This document shows positions 1-8,449 of a stretch of 64,000 bases of DNA, one piece after another. The first letter of the stretch is position 1. The number at the start of each line of letters is the position of its first letter. The stretch is from positions 62,001 to 126,000 of the forward strand of contig CAZICM010000017.1 of NCBI GenBank assembly GCA_964537685.1, written 5' to 3'. The position numbers were made by a program, and so were the translations under genes. The notes under the pieces are model-generated. The model did not search any database and had not been told where the DNA came from. It saw nothing but the letters and a program-made list of their open reading frames with translations. The DNA is from CAZICM01 sp964537685. GTDB taxonomy: Bacteria; Myxococcota_A; Polyangia; Polyangiales; Polyangiaceae.

Positions 1-467
1 CGATGCTGGCCTCGGGCGTGAATGTGGCACTGGGCACGGATGGAGCCGCCTCCAACAACAATCTCGATATGCTGGAGGAAGCCAGGCTCGCGGCACTCCT
101 TCAAAAAATGCATACGCGCGATGCGACGGTATTGGCCGGAGATATTCCCCTTCGAATGGCGACTCAATACGGTGCACGTGCAATGGGATTTGAAAACAGC
201 GGACAAATTATCCCGGGTGCTGCGGCGGATATTGTGTTTTTCGATTTTAAGCGGCCTCATCTCAGGCCGCGCCATAGTGTGCTGGGCAATCTATTGTATT
301 CGGCGCAGTCGGCGGATATCCGCCATTCAATGATTGCGGGCCGATTTGTAATGAAGGATTTTGAGATTTTAACGCTCGATGAAGAACGTATTTTGAAGGA
401 AGCCGAGCAGGGCGCTTTTGCGATGCTGGCGCGGGCAACCAAAACGCTGCGCACCTACGATCAATAA
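1..467 (+). CDS. mtaD: MTA/SAH deaminase-type amidohydrolase, C-terminal part (5' end outside window)
   Basis: The reading frame is open from the first base, so the start lies upstream of the window; about 155 C-terminal residues are present. The segment ALGTDGAASNNNLDM is typical of the amidohydrolase family that deaminates 5'-methylthioadenosine, S-adenosylhomocysteine or related aminohydrolase substrates; the Asp in GTDG is a metal-site residue in that family. The block GQIIPGAAADIVFFD is the usual return to the small beta domain near the end of cyclic amidohydrolases. The enzyme would be cytoplasmic and act in methionine salvage or nucleoside deamination. The exact substrate cannot be fixed from a fragment, so the gene symbol is tentative. 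Confidence 0.8.
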   Translation, partial: MLASGVNVALGTDGAASNNNLDMLEEARLAALLQKMHTRDATVLAGDIPLRMATQYGARAMGFENSGQIIPGAAADIVFFDFKRPHLRPRHSVLGNLLYSAQSADIRHSMIAGRFVMKDFEILTLDEERILKEAEQGAFAMLARATKTLRTYDQ

Positions 468-479
468 ATGTTTATTCGC

Positions 480-1031
480 TTATTTGCCTTGAATGGGAAT
501 TTTCAGCTCGCCCAAACTATCCCCGGAATCATTTACGATCGAAACACTGACATCGCCTTTGATATCGGTAGGCTTCAGCGTGACATATCCCCACGTCCGG
601 AATGACCAAGAGTTTTCAATGGTCAGCGAAACGCGCGTCCTCTCTTTTCCGGCAACCTTAAACACCAAATCGATTTCTCTCGAAAACCCCGTGCGGTTGC
701 GCACCGCCAGATGAGCCCAAATGCGCTGGCCGGGCTTCGCCGAGGAAAGCTTGTCCACCGGCTCTTTATCGCGGACGTTCGATGTCAATGCGAAGCGCAG
801 AATCTTAAGCTCCGCCTGCTCCTCCGTTTTTTCATCGTCTTTTTCGCCTGTTTTTGACGGCCCGCCCGGCGGCGGAACCGACGGCGCGGGCGCCGAAACC
901 GTAGGCCCAGGCTGGGCAGCGCTGCCTTTGGTCTCCACATCGGAACCCGACGCGCTGCCTTGCTGCGAACATGCCGCAATCGCAGCCGCCAAAAGCGACG
1001 ATCCAAGTACGGTGGGTTTTTGCGATCTCAT
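480..1031 (-). CDS. DUF2914-like lipoprotein
   Basis: A 183-residue protein with a signal peptide ending in a lipobox-like AAAIAAC (Cys at about residue 21), then a Pro/Ser/Gly-rich linker to about residue 70. The remainder, from ELKILRFALTSNV to the end, resembles the DUF2914 beta-sandwich: it has the AHLAVRNRTG strand, a Trp-rich SWSFRTWGYVTLKP segment and a final strand near LGELKIPI. The likely location is the periplasmic face of a membrane. Function is unknown for this family. It ends convergently 12 bp from the amidohydrolase stop and is divergent from the aldo/keto reductase, with only about 50 bp between the two starts. Confidence 0.75.
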   Translation of the reverse strand: MRSQKPTVLGSSLLAAAIAACSQQGSASGSDVETKGSAAQPGPTVSAPAPSVPPPGGPSKTGEKDDEKTEEQAELKILRFALTSNVRDKEPVDKLSSAKPGQRIWAHLAVRNRTGFSREIDLVFKVAGKERTRVSLTIENSWSFRTWGYVTLKPTDIKGDVSVSIVNDSGDSLGELKIPIQGK

Positions 1032-1083
1032 CGCGGGTCATGGTAGTAGAGCTTTTTGAAAGCTCCAAAAAAGGCGGTCTTCT

Positions 1084-2058
1084 GTGAATCAAACGCTTAT
1101 AAATCCGTGGATTCAGCCCCGCAGCGGCCCCGTGAGCATCGCGCTCGGTACGATGAATTTTGGCCCGCGCATCTCTGAATCTGCGTCGGTGCAGATCGTC
1201 GAGCATGCTCTGGAACGCGGTCTGGTCTATTTCGATACGGCCAATGTGTACGGCCACGGTGAATCTGAAAGGATATTGGGCCGCGCCCTGAAAAACCGGC
1301 GCGATCAAGTCTTTATCGCGACCAAGGCGGGCATCGGCAGGTTGGACGACAAGCCCGAGGGGCTGAGCAAGCCAAAGCTTTTCCGCGCCGTGGACGATAG
1401 TTTGGCGCGCCTCCAATCCGATTATATTGATGTGTTTTATTTGCACACGCCCGATTACACGACCCCGCTGGAAGAGACCGTGGATGCGCTGGGCATTTTA
1501 ATGGAGCAAGGCAAGATCCGGCATTTTGGAATGTCGAATTTCGCTTCATGGCAAATTCTATTTGTGATGGAGCTCTGCGATGAGCGGGAAATGCCCCGTC
1601 CCGCTGCGTCTCAAGTGCTGTACAATTTGCTCATCCGGCAGCTCGATATCGAATATTTTAAATTCACCCGGGAATTCCCGCTTCACACGACCGTATACAA
1701 TGCGCTGGCGGGCGGACTGCTCTCGGGACGCTATAAAAAGGGCGATCCCATTCCAGAAGGGAGCCGCTTTTCAAAAAATAAAATGTATCAGAATCGCTAC
1801 TGGTCCGATCGATTTTTTGATTTGGTCGAGGGCTACCGTGAAATTGCCAATGCAGCGGGGCTCGATATCGCGTCGCTTTCTTATGCGTGGCTCGCCGGGC
1901 GAAAGGGCGTGGATTCAATCCTGATTGGGCCGACCAACACCGAGCAATTGGATCAGGCTGTGGCGGCCTGTCAAATCAATCTCGTACCTGAAATACGATC
2001 TCGTATTGATTCGCTTCACCGGGCTTTTTTGGGCACCGACGCCTCGTACACGAGGTAG
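1084..2058 (+). CDS. aldo/keto reductase
   Basis: A 324-residue cytoplasmic NADPH-dependent reductase of the AKR superfamily. The catalytic tetrad is visible as Asp51 and Tyr56 (FDTANVYGHGESE), Lys81 (FIATKAG) and His121 (YLHTPD). The GMSNF motif near residue 150 and the C-terminal LIGPTNTEQLDQ match the cofactor-binding region of AKRs close to the YghZ/YajO type. The start is GTG, preceded by AAGGCGG. It is followed 3 bp later by a PhyH dioxygenase, so the two are probably cotranscribed and may act on one small-molecule pathway. Substrate not predictable. Confidence 0.9.
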   Translation: MNQTLINPWIQPRSGPVSIALGTMNFGPRISESASVQIVEHALERGLVYFDTANVYGHGESERILGRALKNRRDQVFIATKAGIGRLDDKPEGLSKPKLFRAVDDSLARLQSDYIDVFYLHTPDYTTPLEETVDALGILMEQGKIRHFGMSNFASWQILFVMELCDEREMPRPAASQVLYNLLIRQLDIEYFKFTREFPLHTTVYNALAGGLLSGRYKKGDPIPEGSRFSKNKMYQNRYWSDRFFDLVEGYREIANAAGLDIASLSYAWLAGRKGVDSILIGPTNTEQLDQAVAACQINLVPEIRSRIDSLHRAFLGTDASYTR

Positions 2059-2061
2059 CGC

Positions 2062-2880
2062 ATGCTGCTCCCGCATGCGGTTTCAATGGATTTTAGCGAA
2101 GCGCTCGCGCATTTCGCAGAATATGGCTATGCGAGGCTGGGGCGCGTGCTGTCGGATGAAGGGCTTTCGCGCCTCACAGGGCGCTGCGACGATTTCATGC
2201 TGGGACGGGTAAGCTATCCCGGCCTGTTTTTTCAGGGCGATACATCGAGCGGGCGCTATGACGATTTGGAATTCAAAAAAGGTTTTGAGGGGCCTTCGCT
2301 GAATTATCGCAAGATAGAAAAGATCGAGAAAGATCCGCTCTTTTTGGCCTTCATTGAAAACCCGCTCTTTGAGCGGATCGCCCGCGCTCAAATTGAAGGC
2401 GATATTGTGATTTACCGGGCGGTTATTTTTAATAAGCCGGCCCAGGGAGGCACCGACCTGCCTTGGCATCAGGATGCGGGCGTGTATTGGGGCTTATCTC
2501 AAGATCCTTTTCTGCAAATATGGGTGGCCCTCGATGATGCACCTGAGGAATCTGGATGTGTTTTTGTATTGCCCAAAAGCCATAAAGAAGGATTGGCTTC
2601 ACCGCTGGGCGGATTTATTTCTCCCGCGCTTGTTGCAAAGCGGGGTGCGGAAAAACAGGGTGTATTTCTTCCGGCGCAGGCGGGCGAAGCGATGCTTATT
2701 CACAACCATGTGTGGCACCGTTCAGGAACGAATTCGACGGGAAAACCAAGGCGGGCCGTGACGGTTTGCTATATGAGCGCGAAGGTGCGCTGTACCCGGA
2801 AGAAGAAAGAACCTCGCTCGTTTGTAGCGGTATTTAATCACTCAAATCGATCAGATAAGCAAGGCTCCCGTTCGGATTAA
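2062..2880 (+). CDS. phytanoyl-CoA dioxygenase (PhyH) family protein
   Basis: A 272-residue Fe(II)/2-oxoglutarate-dependent oxygenase. The iron ligands are visible as His136 and Asp138 (LPWHQDAG) and distal His219 (HNHVWHRSG), followed by a basic patch GKPRRAV that would bind 2-oxoglutarate. Family members hydroxylate acyl-CoAs, ectoine or secondary metabolites; the substrate here is unknown. A second possible start is the Met at residue 9 (position 2086). The last 10 codons overlap the convergent Spy-like gene by 30 bp. The tail after FVAVF looks unusually polar, so the true end or a late frameshift is worth checking. Confidence 0.88.
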   Translation: MLLPHAVSMDFSEALAHFAEYGYARLGRVLSDEGLSRLTGRCDDFMLGRVSYPGLFFQGDTSSGRYDDLEFKKGFEGPSLNYRKIEKIEKDPLFLAFIENPLFERIARAQIEGDIVIYRAVIFNKPAQGGTDLPWHQDAGVYWGLSQDPFLQIWVALDDAPEESGCVFVLPKSHKEGLASPLGGFISPALVAKRGAEKQGVFLPAQAGEAMLIHNHVWHRSGTNSTGKPRRAVTVCYMSAKVRCTRKKKEPRSFVAVFNHSNRSDKQGSRSD

Positions 2881-3375
2881 ATACGCCAATCTAGCGCGCT
2901 GGCCCGAATCCAAAAGCGCATGAATACGTCCGAGTGCCTTTACAATTGCATCGCGCAATCGCTCAGCGCTTTTCACCCGTTCATTCGCTGCGTCCTTGAG
3001 CTTGACTTCATCGACGCTATCGGCCGCGATCAAATCGGCGAAAGCCGAAACGGCGCGCCTATTGTCCACGGCCGCCTGGGCCCGCTCCGTTTTGAGATCG
3101 TTTAATATGCGGGCAAGCTCATCGATTTGTTTTTCATTGAGATCGAGCTTATGGGCCAAAAAACGGAGGGGACGGCGCACGCCAAAACTTCCACCACCTC
3201 CAAAACCACCGAAATCACCATCGTGATCGGCCCCTGCATGACTGCCTGCCCACGATGAAGCTTCTGCTCCACCGCCTCCGCCGCAAGCGCCTGCGGAAGC
3301 ACACGCTTGCTCTGAGGGGCCGCAGCCCGAATGACGCCGAACACTTCTCAACCATGCCAACATTGCAGGATGCAT
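2851..3375 (-). CDS. Spy/CpxP-like periplasmic or membrane-associated protein
   Basis: About 174 residues from the ATG at 3375, which has a good ribosome site (GGAG, 7 bp spacer); the frame stays open upstream to 3459 but without a better start. The N-terminal 60 residues are Gly/Ser/Ala/Cys-rich. The remainder is helical and charged, with FGVRRPLRFLAHKLDLNEKQ followed by a long amphipathic helix pair (DELARILNDLKTERAQ, then ANERVKSAERLRDAIVKALGRIHALL). This resembles the LTxxQ-type helical hairpin of Spy/CpxP chaperones and metal sensors. Role unproven. It overlaps the PhyH gene tail to tail. Confidence 0.65.
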   Translation of the reverse strand: MHPAMLAWLRSVRRHSGCGPSEQACASAGACGGGGGAEASSWAGSHAGADHDGDFGGFGGGGSFGVRRPLRFLAHKLDLNEKQIDELARILNDLKTERAQAAVDNRRAVSAFADLIAADSVDEVKLKDAANERVKSAERLRDAIVKALGRIHALLDSGQRARLAYLIRTGALLI

Positions 3376-3522
3376 TGTTTTTCTCCACGCGCCGGCGCAA
3401 TCGCGGCCGGCGGTTTTCGTTGCAGTGCGGGCCCGATGCCACGCGCTGATAGACCGCAACCTGCGTTCTCAAAAATTTGTGTCAAGCGCGGCCCTCTCAA
3501 ATCCAAGAGGCTTCACACTTCT

Positions 3523-5340
3523 TTACAAATAGCCTTTGGCTTGAAGCGAAAACAAATGGGCATAGCGGCCGTTGTGCTTGAGCAATTCGTCATGGGCGCC
3601 CTCCTCCACGATTTCTCCGCCTTCCAATACAACAATATGATCTGCCATTCTGACCGTTGGAAAGCGGTGGGAAATTAAAATAGATGTCCTGCCCTTGGAC
3701 AATAAGCGGAAACGCTCAAAAACAGCCTGCTCTGCCATGGCATCGAGCGCGGCCGTCGGCTCATCGAGCACCAGAATATCGGCCTCCTCACGCATAAAGG
3801 CGCGGGATAGAGCAATCTTTTGCCATTGGCCGCCTGAAAGCTCGGCTCCGTCTTTAAACCATCGCCCAAGCTGAGTATCCAAGCCATTTTTTAATTCGGC
3901 CACCATGGGAAGCGCTCCTCCCCGTTCCGCCGCCCGCATCGCCCTTTCTTCGTCGTCGAGATGTGAAACGCTTCCAAAACCGATATTTTCACGCACTTTT
4001 AATTGATATTGATTAAAATCCTGAAACACGACGCCGATGCGGGCTCTCAATTCGTCCGGATTCCACTCTTTTAAATCCCGGCCGTCGAGGAGGATCCGGC
4101 CTTCGCTGGGTTCATAGAGGCGGGTAAGCAATTTGATAAAGGTGGTCTTGCCCGCACCGTTGTGACCCACAAGCGCAAGACTTTGGCCTTCGGGAATCCA
4201 TAAATTTAGATTGCGCAGAGCCCATTTTTCCTGGCCAGGATAGCGAAAACCCACGCCTTCAAAGCGAATGCCTTTTTCCTCCGAGGAAGCTGAAGCGGCA
4301 GAGCGGGCGGGCAGTACATTTTGATCAGATTGAGTAGGAATAGCAAAATATTGAAACAGATTGGACATATAGAGGTTATGTTCGTACATCCCGCCGAGAG
4401 AGCCTAAAATGGATTGAAACGCCTGCTGGCCCTGGCGGAAGGCCATGATGTACATCGTCATCGTTCCCAATGTAATGAAACCCTGGGCCGCCGAAACGGC
4501 CACCGCGGCGTAGCACGCATAAAATGTTCCCATCGCGAGCAGCGACAAAAGATAGGCGTAGCCGGCGCGGCGCAGCGCCAAAGCCTTGTCATCCCGATAA
4601 AACGTTTCGCCCAGCGACCGGTAGCGCCCGAGCAAGAGCGGTCCCAGGCCAAAGAGTTTGACTTCCTTGGCGTGCTCGTCGTTGGCCAATACATATTCTA
4701 AATAATTAAGCTTGCGGGTTTCAGGTGCGCGCCAATTTCTTAGGCGGAAGGCTGCATTCGAAAAGCGCAGTTCCGAAATGGTGGCTGGAATTGCTGCCAA
4801 TATAAGCGCGAGCACGGCCAGCCCGCTGAATTGTATCAATAAGAGGATGTAGCCCGATAGCGTGAGCGCATTTTGAATCAATTGAAAGCTTTCGGTGACT
4901 ACCGATACCGGGCGCGATGAGGCTTCGCGCCTCGCTTTGGTGAGCTTGTCGTACACCTCTGGATCTTCAAAATGCGAAAGGGAAAGCGTGAGGGCTTTTT
5001 CCAATATCATCGTATTGATATCCAGGGAGAGCCTTGCACCGATTAAGGTTTTTAATAGGGCGAGGCTGCGCTGAACCAAGGCCGCGGCGGCAACGAGGGC
5101 CATTTCAATGAATACCCAAGTGAGCGTTGTGCGCTGCGCGCCGGAAAGCGCGGAATCCAAAATGGTTTTGCCGACCCACGCAATGGAGATGGGCAGCAAG
5201 GCAGCGAGCAGCGTTAAACCGCCCAAGGCGATGGTGGCTGCCTTGGAAGCCTTCCAAACCAGGGCAAGCGCCTTGGGTGTGTGGGCAAAACTATCTTTGA
5301 ACGGGTTCTTTCTGATGAGGCGCTGAAGGACTTCAACCAT
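3523..5340 (-). CDS. ABC exporter, fused permease/ATPase (half transporter)
   Basis: A roughly 605-residue half-transporter from the ATG at 5340; an in-frame GTG at 5388 is possible but lacks a ribosome site. The N-terminal half has about six membrane segments starting at AATIALGGLTLLAALLPI. The ATPase half has all canonical motifs: Walker A GHNGAGKTT, signature LSGGQWQK, Walker B ILVLDEPTAALD with an intact catalytic Glu, and the H-loop LISHRFPTV. It would work as an inner-membrane homodimer exporting lipid, peptide or drug. No partner gene lies next to it; the flanking genes are convergent or divergent. Confidence 0.9.
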   Translation of the reverse strand: MVEVLQRLIRKNPFKDSFAHTPKALALVWKASKAATIALGGLTLLAALLPISIAWVGKTILDSALSGAQRTTLTWVFIEMALVAAAALVQRSLALLKTLIGARLSLDINTMILEKALTLSLSHFEDPEVYDKLTKARREASSRPVSVVTESFQLIQNALTLSGYILLLIQFSGLAVLALILAAIPATISELRFSNAAFRLRNWRAPETRKLNYLEYVLANDEHAKEVKLFGLGPLLLGRYRSLGETFYRDDKALALRRAGYAYLLSLLAMGTFYACYAAVAVSAAQGFITLGTMTMYIMAFRQGQQAFQSILGSLGGMYEHNLYMSNLFQYFAIPTQSDQNVLPARSAASASSEEKGIRFEGVGFRYPGQEKWALRNLNLWIPEGQSLALVGHNGAGKTTFIKLLTRLYEPSEGRILLDGRDLKEWNPDELRARIGVVFQDFNQYQLKVRENIGFGSVSHLDDEERAMRAAERGGALPMVAELKNGLDTQLGRWFKDGAELSGGQWQKIALSRAFMREEADILVLDEPTAALDAMAEQAVFERFRLLSKGRTSILISHRFPTVRMADHIVVLEGGEIVEEGAHDELLKHNGRYAHLFSLQAKGYL

Positions 5341-5455
5341 TGAGTTCCCCAATGTAAGGCTTGTTTTTTCATTCGCTCGCCTGAACACGAAACCAGACGC
5401 GAAAATACATTGAATTCAGCTTGACGATATCCCGCGCAGGCTGTTCGATCATGCG

Positions 5456-5623
5456 ATGCGGAAGGCGTTTTGTTGGACCGTTGCGCTTTGGGTTTCGCTC
5501 CTGGGTTTGGGCTGCGAGAAAAATACCGCGCCCCCGGCCTCTGCAGCCGGGTGCCACTGCGGCGCCCAACAACAAAGCCGGCCGGAAGCTCCGCGCGAGG
5601 AGCCCGCGGATATCGCCCGCTGA
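5456..5623 (+). CDS. small putative lipoprotein, 55 residues
   Basis: A short reading frame with a convincing export signal: MRKAF, then a hydrophobic core WTVALWVSLLGLG ending at Cys20, which fits a relaxed lipobox (GLGC). The mature part is about 35 residues, with two further Cys (residues 33 and 35, CHC), then Gln- and Pro/Glu-rich sequence. It is followed 32 bp later by the PNGase F-like lipoprotein in the same direction, so they may be cotranscribed. No family recognised. The signal peptide argues for a real gene; length and the imperfect lipobox argue for caution. Confidence 0.5.
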   Translation: MRKAFCWTVALWVSLLGLGCEKNTAPPASAAGCHCGAQQQSRPEAPREEPADIAR

Positions 5624-5655
5624 ATTTATTCTATACGCAATTGGAGTGTACTCTT

Positions 5656-6816
5656 ATGGTATTACGGGCATTTTCTTTTGTATTGTCCGCGCTCTGTTTG
5701 TTTTCGCTGGGCTGTTCGTCGGAGCCTCCAAAGAATTCGGGCGGAGGCGGCTCGGGCACCAGCAGTTCATCCAGCGGCGCGGGGGGCCAGGGCGGGACGG
5801 GAGGAGCGCCCATTACTTATCCGGCGGCTTATTCGATTCAGGCGTTTGACAATACGCGCATCACAAGCGATTCCAATCAGCCGAATTTTCAGCGGGCAAC
5901 CGCCGATATCGAGCTTCACGACGGGCCATTTGCCAGTGTGAAGCTGTCCGTGGATTTATCGAGCACTTGTTATCCCTTTGATAAATGGAAAACCAATGCG
6001 CCTCCGGCCGGCCAGAATTGGCCCGCCGATTGCGATGCATTCGATCGTAATTTCGAATTTCTTCTCGATGAGCCGGCCGATCCGGCAAAAGATCCCCCGG
6101 CTTTCGAGCTTGTCCGCGCGATTACGCCTTTTGGCGGGCCACTTCATTTGGATATCGATATCACCGATGTCGCCAATGGTATCGCGGCGGGCCAGCATAA
6201 ATTGACGGTGGTGATTCCAACATGGTCGGATGGAGCAGGCCAGGTGTCGGGCTCGAATGGCGGCTGGAATGTCAGCGCTTCCATTGAGGCCGTTCCAGGC
6301 GCTCCACCTCGCAAGGTATTGGCAGCCATTCCGTTGTTTAATGGAATTCAATCGCAGCTTCCAGGGCCGGGAGCCATTTCATTCGAAACCCCAGCCAATA
6401 CGAAAAGCGCCAGGCTGGAATACCGCGTTACAGGCCATGGCTCGGGCGATGAAGCGGGAGACGCGGCGTGTATTGGGCCTGCGGAGGAGTTTTGCAGGCG
6501 TACGCATGTGATTTATGCCGATGGAAATGTGCTCGATTCGTTTAAGCCTTGGAGAACCGATTGCGCGGATCTGTGCACCATTACGCATTACGCTCCTTGG
6601 AATATTGATTATTGTTTAGAAAATCCCTGCGGAGCCATACCGAGTGTGCAGGCATATCGAGCGAATTGGTGCCCGGGCAGCGTTACTCCGCCAATGACTT
6701 GGGATCTCGCGCCGCTGAATGTGCCCGGTTCACATACGTTTGAATGGACGATCAATAAAATCCTTCCAGGCGGTTCGTGGCGTATTTCGGCGGTGTATTT
6801 CGCATTCGGGGAATAG
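5656..6816 (+). CDS. PNGase F-like (peptide-N-glycosidase) lipoprotein
   Basis: A 386-residue lipoprotein from the ATG at 5656 (GGAG nine bases upstream). The signal peptide ends at FSLGC, followed by a Gly/Ser linker of about 25 residues. The body resembles the two eight-stranded domains of bacterial peptide-N4-(N-acetyl-glucosaminyl)asparagine amidase F. Recognisable pieces are VTGHGSGDEAG, the EEFCRRTHVIYADG strand, WRTDCADLC, an APWNIDYC loop and YRANWCPGSVTPP. Such enzymes cut N-glycans from proteins, and a predatory or saprophytic myxobacterium could use one at its surface. Cleavage activity is inferred from family only. A 62-codon in-frame extension upstream is rejected because it lacks a signal. 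Confidence 0.75.
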   Translation: MVLRAFSFVLSALCLFSLGCSSEPPKNSGGGGSGTSSSSSGAGGQGGTGGAPITYPAAYSIQAFDNTRITSDSNQPNFQRATADIELHDGPFASVKLSVDLSSTCYPFDKWKTNAPPAGQNWPADCDAFDRNFEFLLDEPADPAKDPPAFELVRAITPFGGPLHLDIDITDVANGIAAGQHKLTVVIPTWSDGAGQVSGSNGGWNVSASIEAVPGAPPRKVLAAIPLFNGIQSQLPGPGAISFETPANTKSARLEYRVTGHGSGDEAGDAACIGPAEEFCRRTHVIYADGNVLDSFKPWRTDCADLCTITHYAPWNIDYCLENPCGAIPSVQAYRANWCPGSVTPPMTWDLAPLNVPGSHTFEWTINKILPGGSWRISAVYFAFGE

Positions 6817-6828
6817 GCTTAGACACCC

Positions 6829-8403
6829 ATGTTTGGATCGAATTTCGCCGAAATCGGCCTTGGGCTTTCGCTTTTGTTTTTGCTTTTGAGCCTCGCGTGC
6901 TCGATGAGTTCGGAATTGATATCGCGCATGCTGTCCTGGCGCGCGACGATGCTGGAAGAGGGGATTCGCGAGCTGTTGCACGATTCCGCGGCGACGCCTG
7001 AAGTGCTGGCGCATCCGCTGCTAAAGGGTTTGAGGCGCGATCTTCCTCTTGTGCAAAAGGGTTTGGTGCGCTTTTTGGCCAAGCTGCCGGTGCTCCATGG
7101 GCTGTTTATCCGCTGGTCAAAGCCTTCTTCTATTCCCTCGGGCATGTTCGCGAAGGCGCTTTTGGATGTGGTTCTGTACGCGCCCCGGAAAAAGGCGATC
7201 GCGGCGCTTTGCAAGGCTCTTTCAGGGTCAGGCGATGATTCGCTGAAGGCGCTCGCGGCCCGCGCAAAAGCAGCCGAATTCGACGATCCGGAAAGCTATA
7301 CGGAGAAGCTTTCTGCGATCCGTGAGCAAATCGAGGGTCTTGTCAGCGATAAAAAGAAGGCGGCGGCGCTTCTCGAGCCCTTGGATGCGGCTCTGCAATC
7401 GGAGCAAGATTCGGAGAACGCTCCGAATTTCACCGCGAAAATAAATATTGCGCTGAACTCGGTCGAACCGGCGGATTTTAGGCGCGCATTGCGGGTGCTC
7501 CTCGCCCAGGGAGATGGGCGCGATATTCAAAGCGCCAAAGGCGCAATCGCGCGCTGGTTCGATGATGGAATGGAGCATGTTTCAGGCTGGTATAAGCGCA
7601 AAACCCAGCGCGTCGTTTTTGTGATCGCGCTGCTCATTACGATCGCATTGAATATCGATACTTTGTTAATTGGCGATCGTTTATCGCGGGATACGACGCT
7701 GAGGGCGCTGGTCGTGGCGTCGGCGGAAAGCGCGATGGAGCGTCATCGCGATACGGAAAAGTCGCTTGCGCCGCTGCGTTCCAAGAGTGCCGATCCAGCC
7801 GCGGACGTAGAGCCGCCGGCCTTGGGCGAGGGCTCTTCGGTTGAAGAAAACATCGCGAAATTCCGCGCGCTTAAATCGGAAATCGATGCGCTCGAGCTAC
7901 CCATCGGCTGGCCGACGAAAGAGCAGCTTCTCCGCGCGGAAAAAGCAAAACTCGAAAAAGACAAGGCTCTTGAGATCGCCATCGCCGAGGAAAAAACGGC
8001 GCTGGAAGTAGCCGCGGCGGCCTTGGACTCGGCGATGCGCAAGCGCAGTGCCCTGAAAACCATGGCTGTGGATGCAACGCCCGAGGAAAGGGAAGCGGCC
8101 ACAGGGCAGGTGAAGGAGGCCGATCAAAACGCCGAGCAGGCGGTGCTGATGCTGAAGGCCGCACGGCAACAGCTCACACAAGCCCGCGAGCAGGCAACCA
8201 TTGCGGCCCGCGAAGCGGCCAATGAACGGGCGTTTCCCAAGGATGGCAATTTAATTCTAAAGCGGCTTCTGGGCTGGCTGTTTACGGCGCTTGCGGCTTC
8301 GCTGGGCGCGCAGTTTTGGTTTGATGTGCTGGCAAAGCTGGTGAGCCTGCGTTCCGCCGTGAAAAAGCCCGAGCCGCCGAATGCCTCGAGCGCTCAAGGC
8401 TGA
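6829..8403 (+). CDS. coiled-coil integral membrane protein of unknown function
   Basis: A 524-residue protein. A membrane helix at about residues 8-28 (LGLSLLFLLLSLACS) is followed by a helical domain. A second hydrophobic pair lies near residues 260-280 (VVFVIALLITIALNIDTLL). There is then a long charged coiled coil (about 340-470, Ala/Glu/Lys-rich) and a C-terminal membrane segment, LGWLFTALAASLGAQFWFDV. The N- and C-terminal membrane motifs match a widespread uncharacterised family of that layout. It begins 12 bp after the PNGase F-like gene, suggesting one transcript. No enzymatic motif seen. Confidence 0.75.
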   Translation: MFGSNFAEIGLGLSLLFLLLSLACSMSSELISRMLSWRATMLEEGIRELLHDSAATPEVLAHPLLKGLRRDLPLVQKGLVRFLAKLPVLHGLFIRWSKPSSIPSGMFAKALLDVVLYAPRKKAIAALCKALSGSGDDSLKALAARAKAAEFDDPESYTEKLSAIREQIEGLVSDKKKAAALLEPLDAALQSEQDSENAPNFTAKINIALNSVEPADFRRALRVLLAQGDGRDIQSAKGAIARWFDDGMEHVSGWYKRKTQRVVFVIALLITIALNIDTLLIGDRLSRDTTLRALVVASAESAMERHRDTEKSLAPLRSKSADPAADVEPPALGEGSSVEENIAKFRALKSEIDALELPIGWPTKEQLLRAEKAKLEKDKALEIAIAEEKTALEVAAAALDSAMRKRSALKTMAVDATPEEREAATGQVKEADQNAEQAVLMLKAARQQLTQAREQATIAAREAANERAFPKDGNLILKRLLGWLFTALAASLGAQFWFDVLAKLVSLRSAVKKPEPPNASSAQG

Positions 8404-8449
8404 TGCTGTAAGGTGCGCGGGGCTCTGTCCGTTGTGAGATCGTTGGCTT

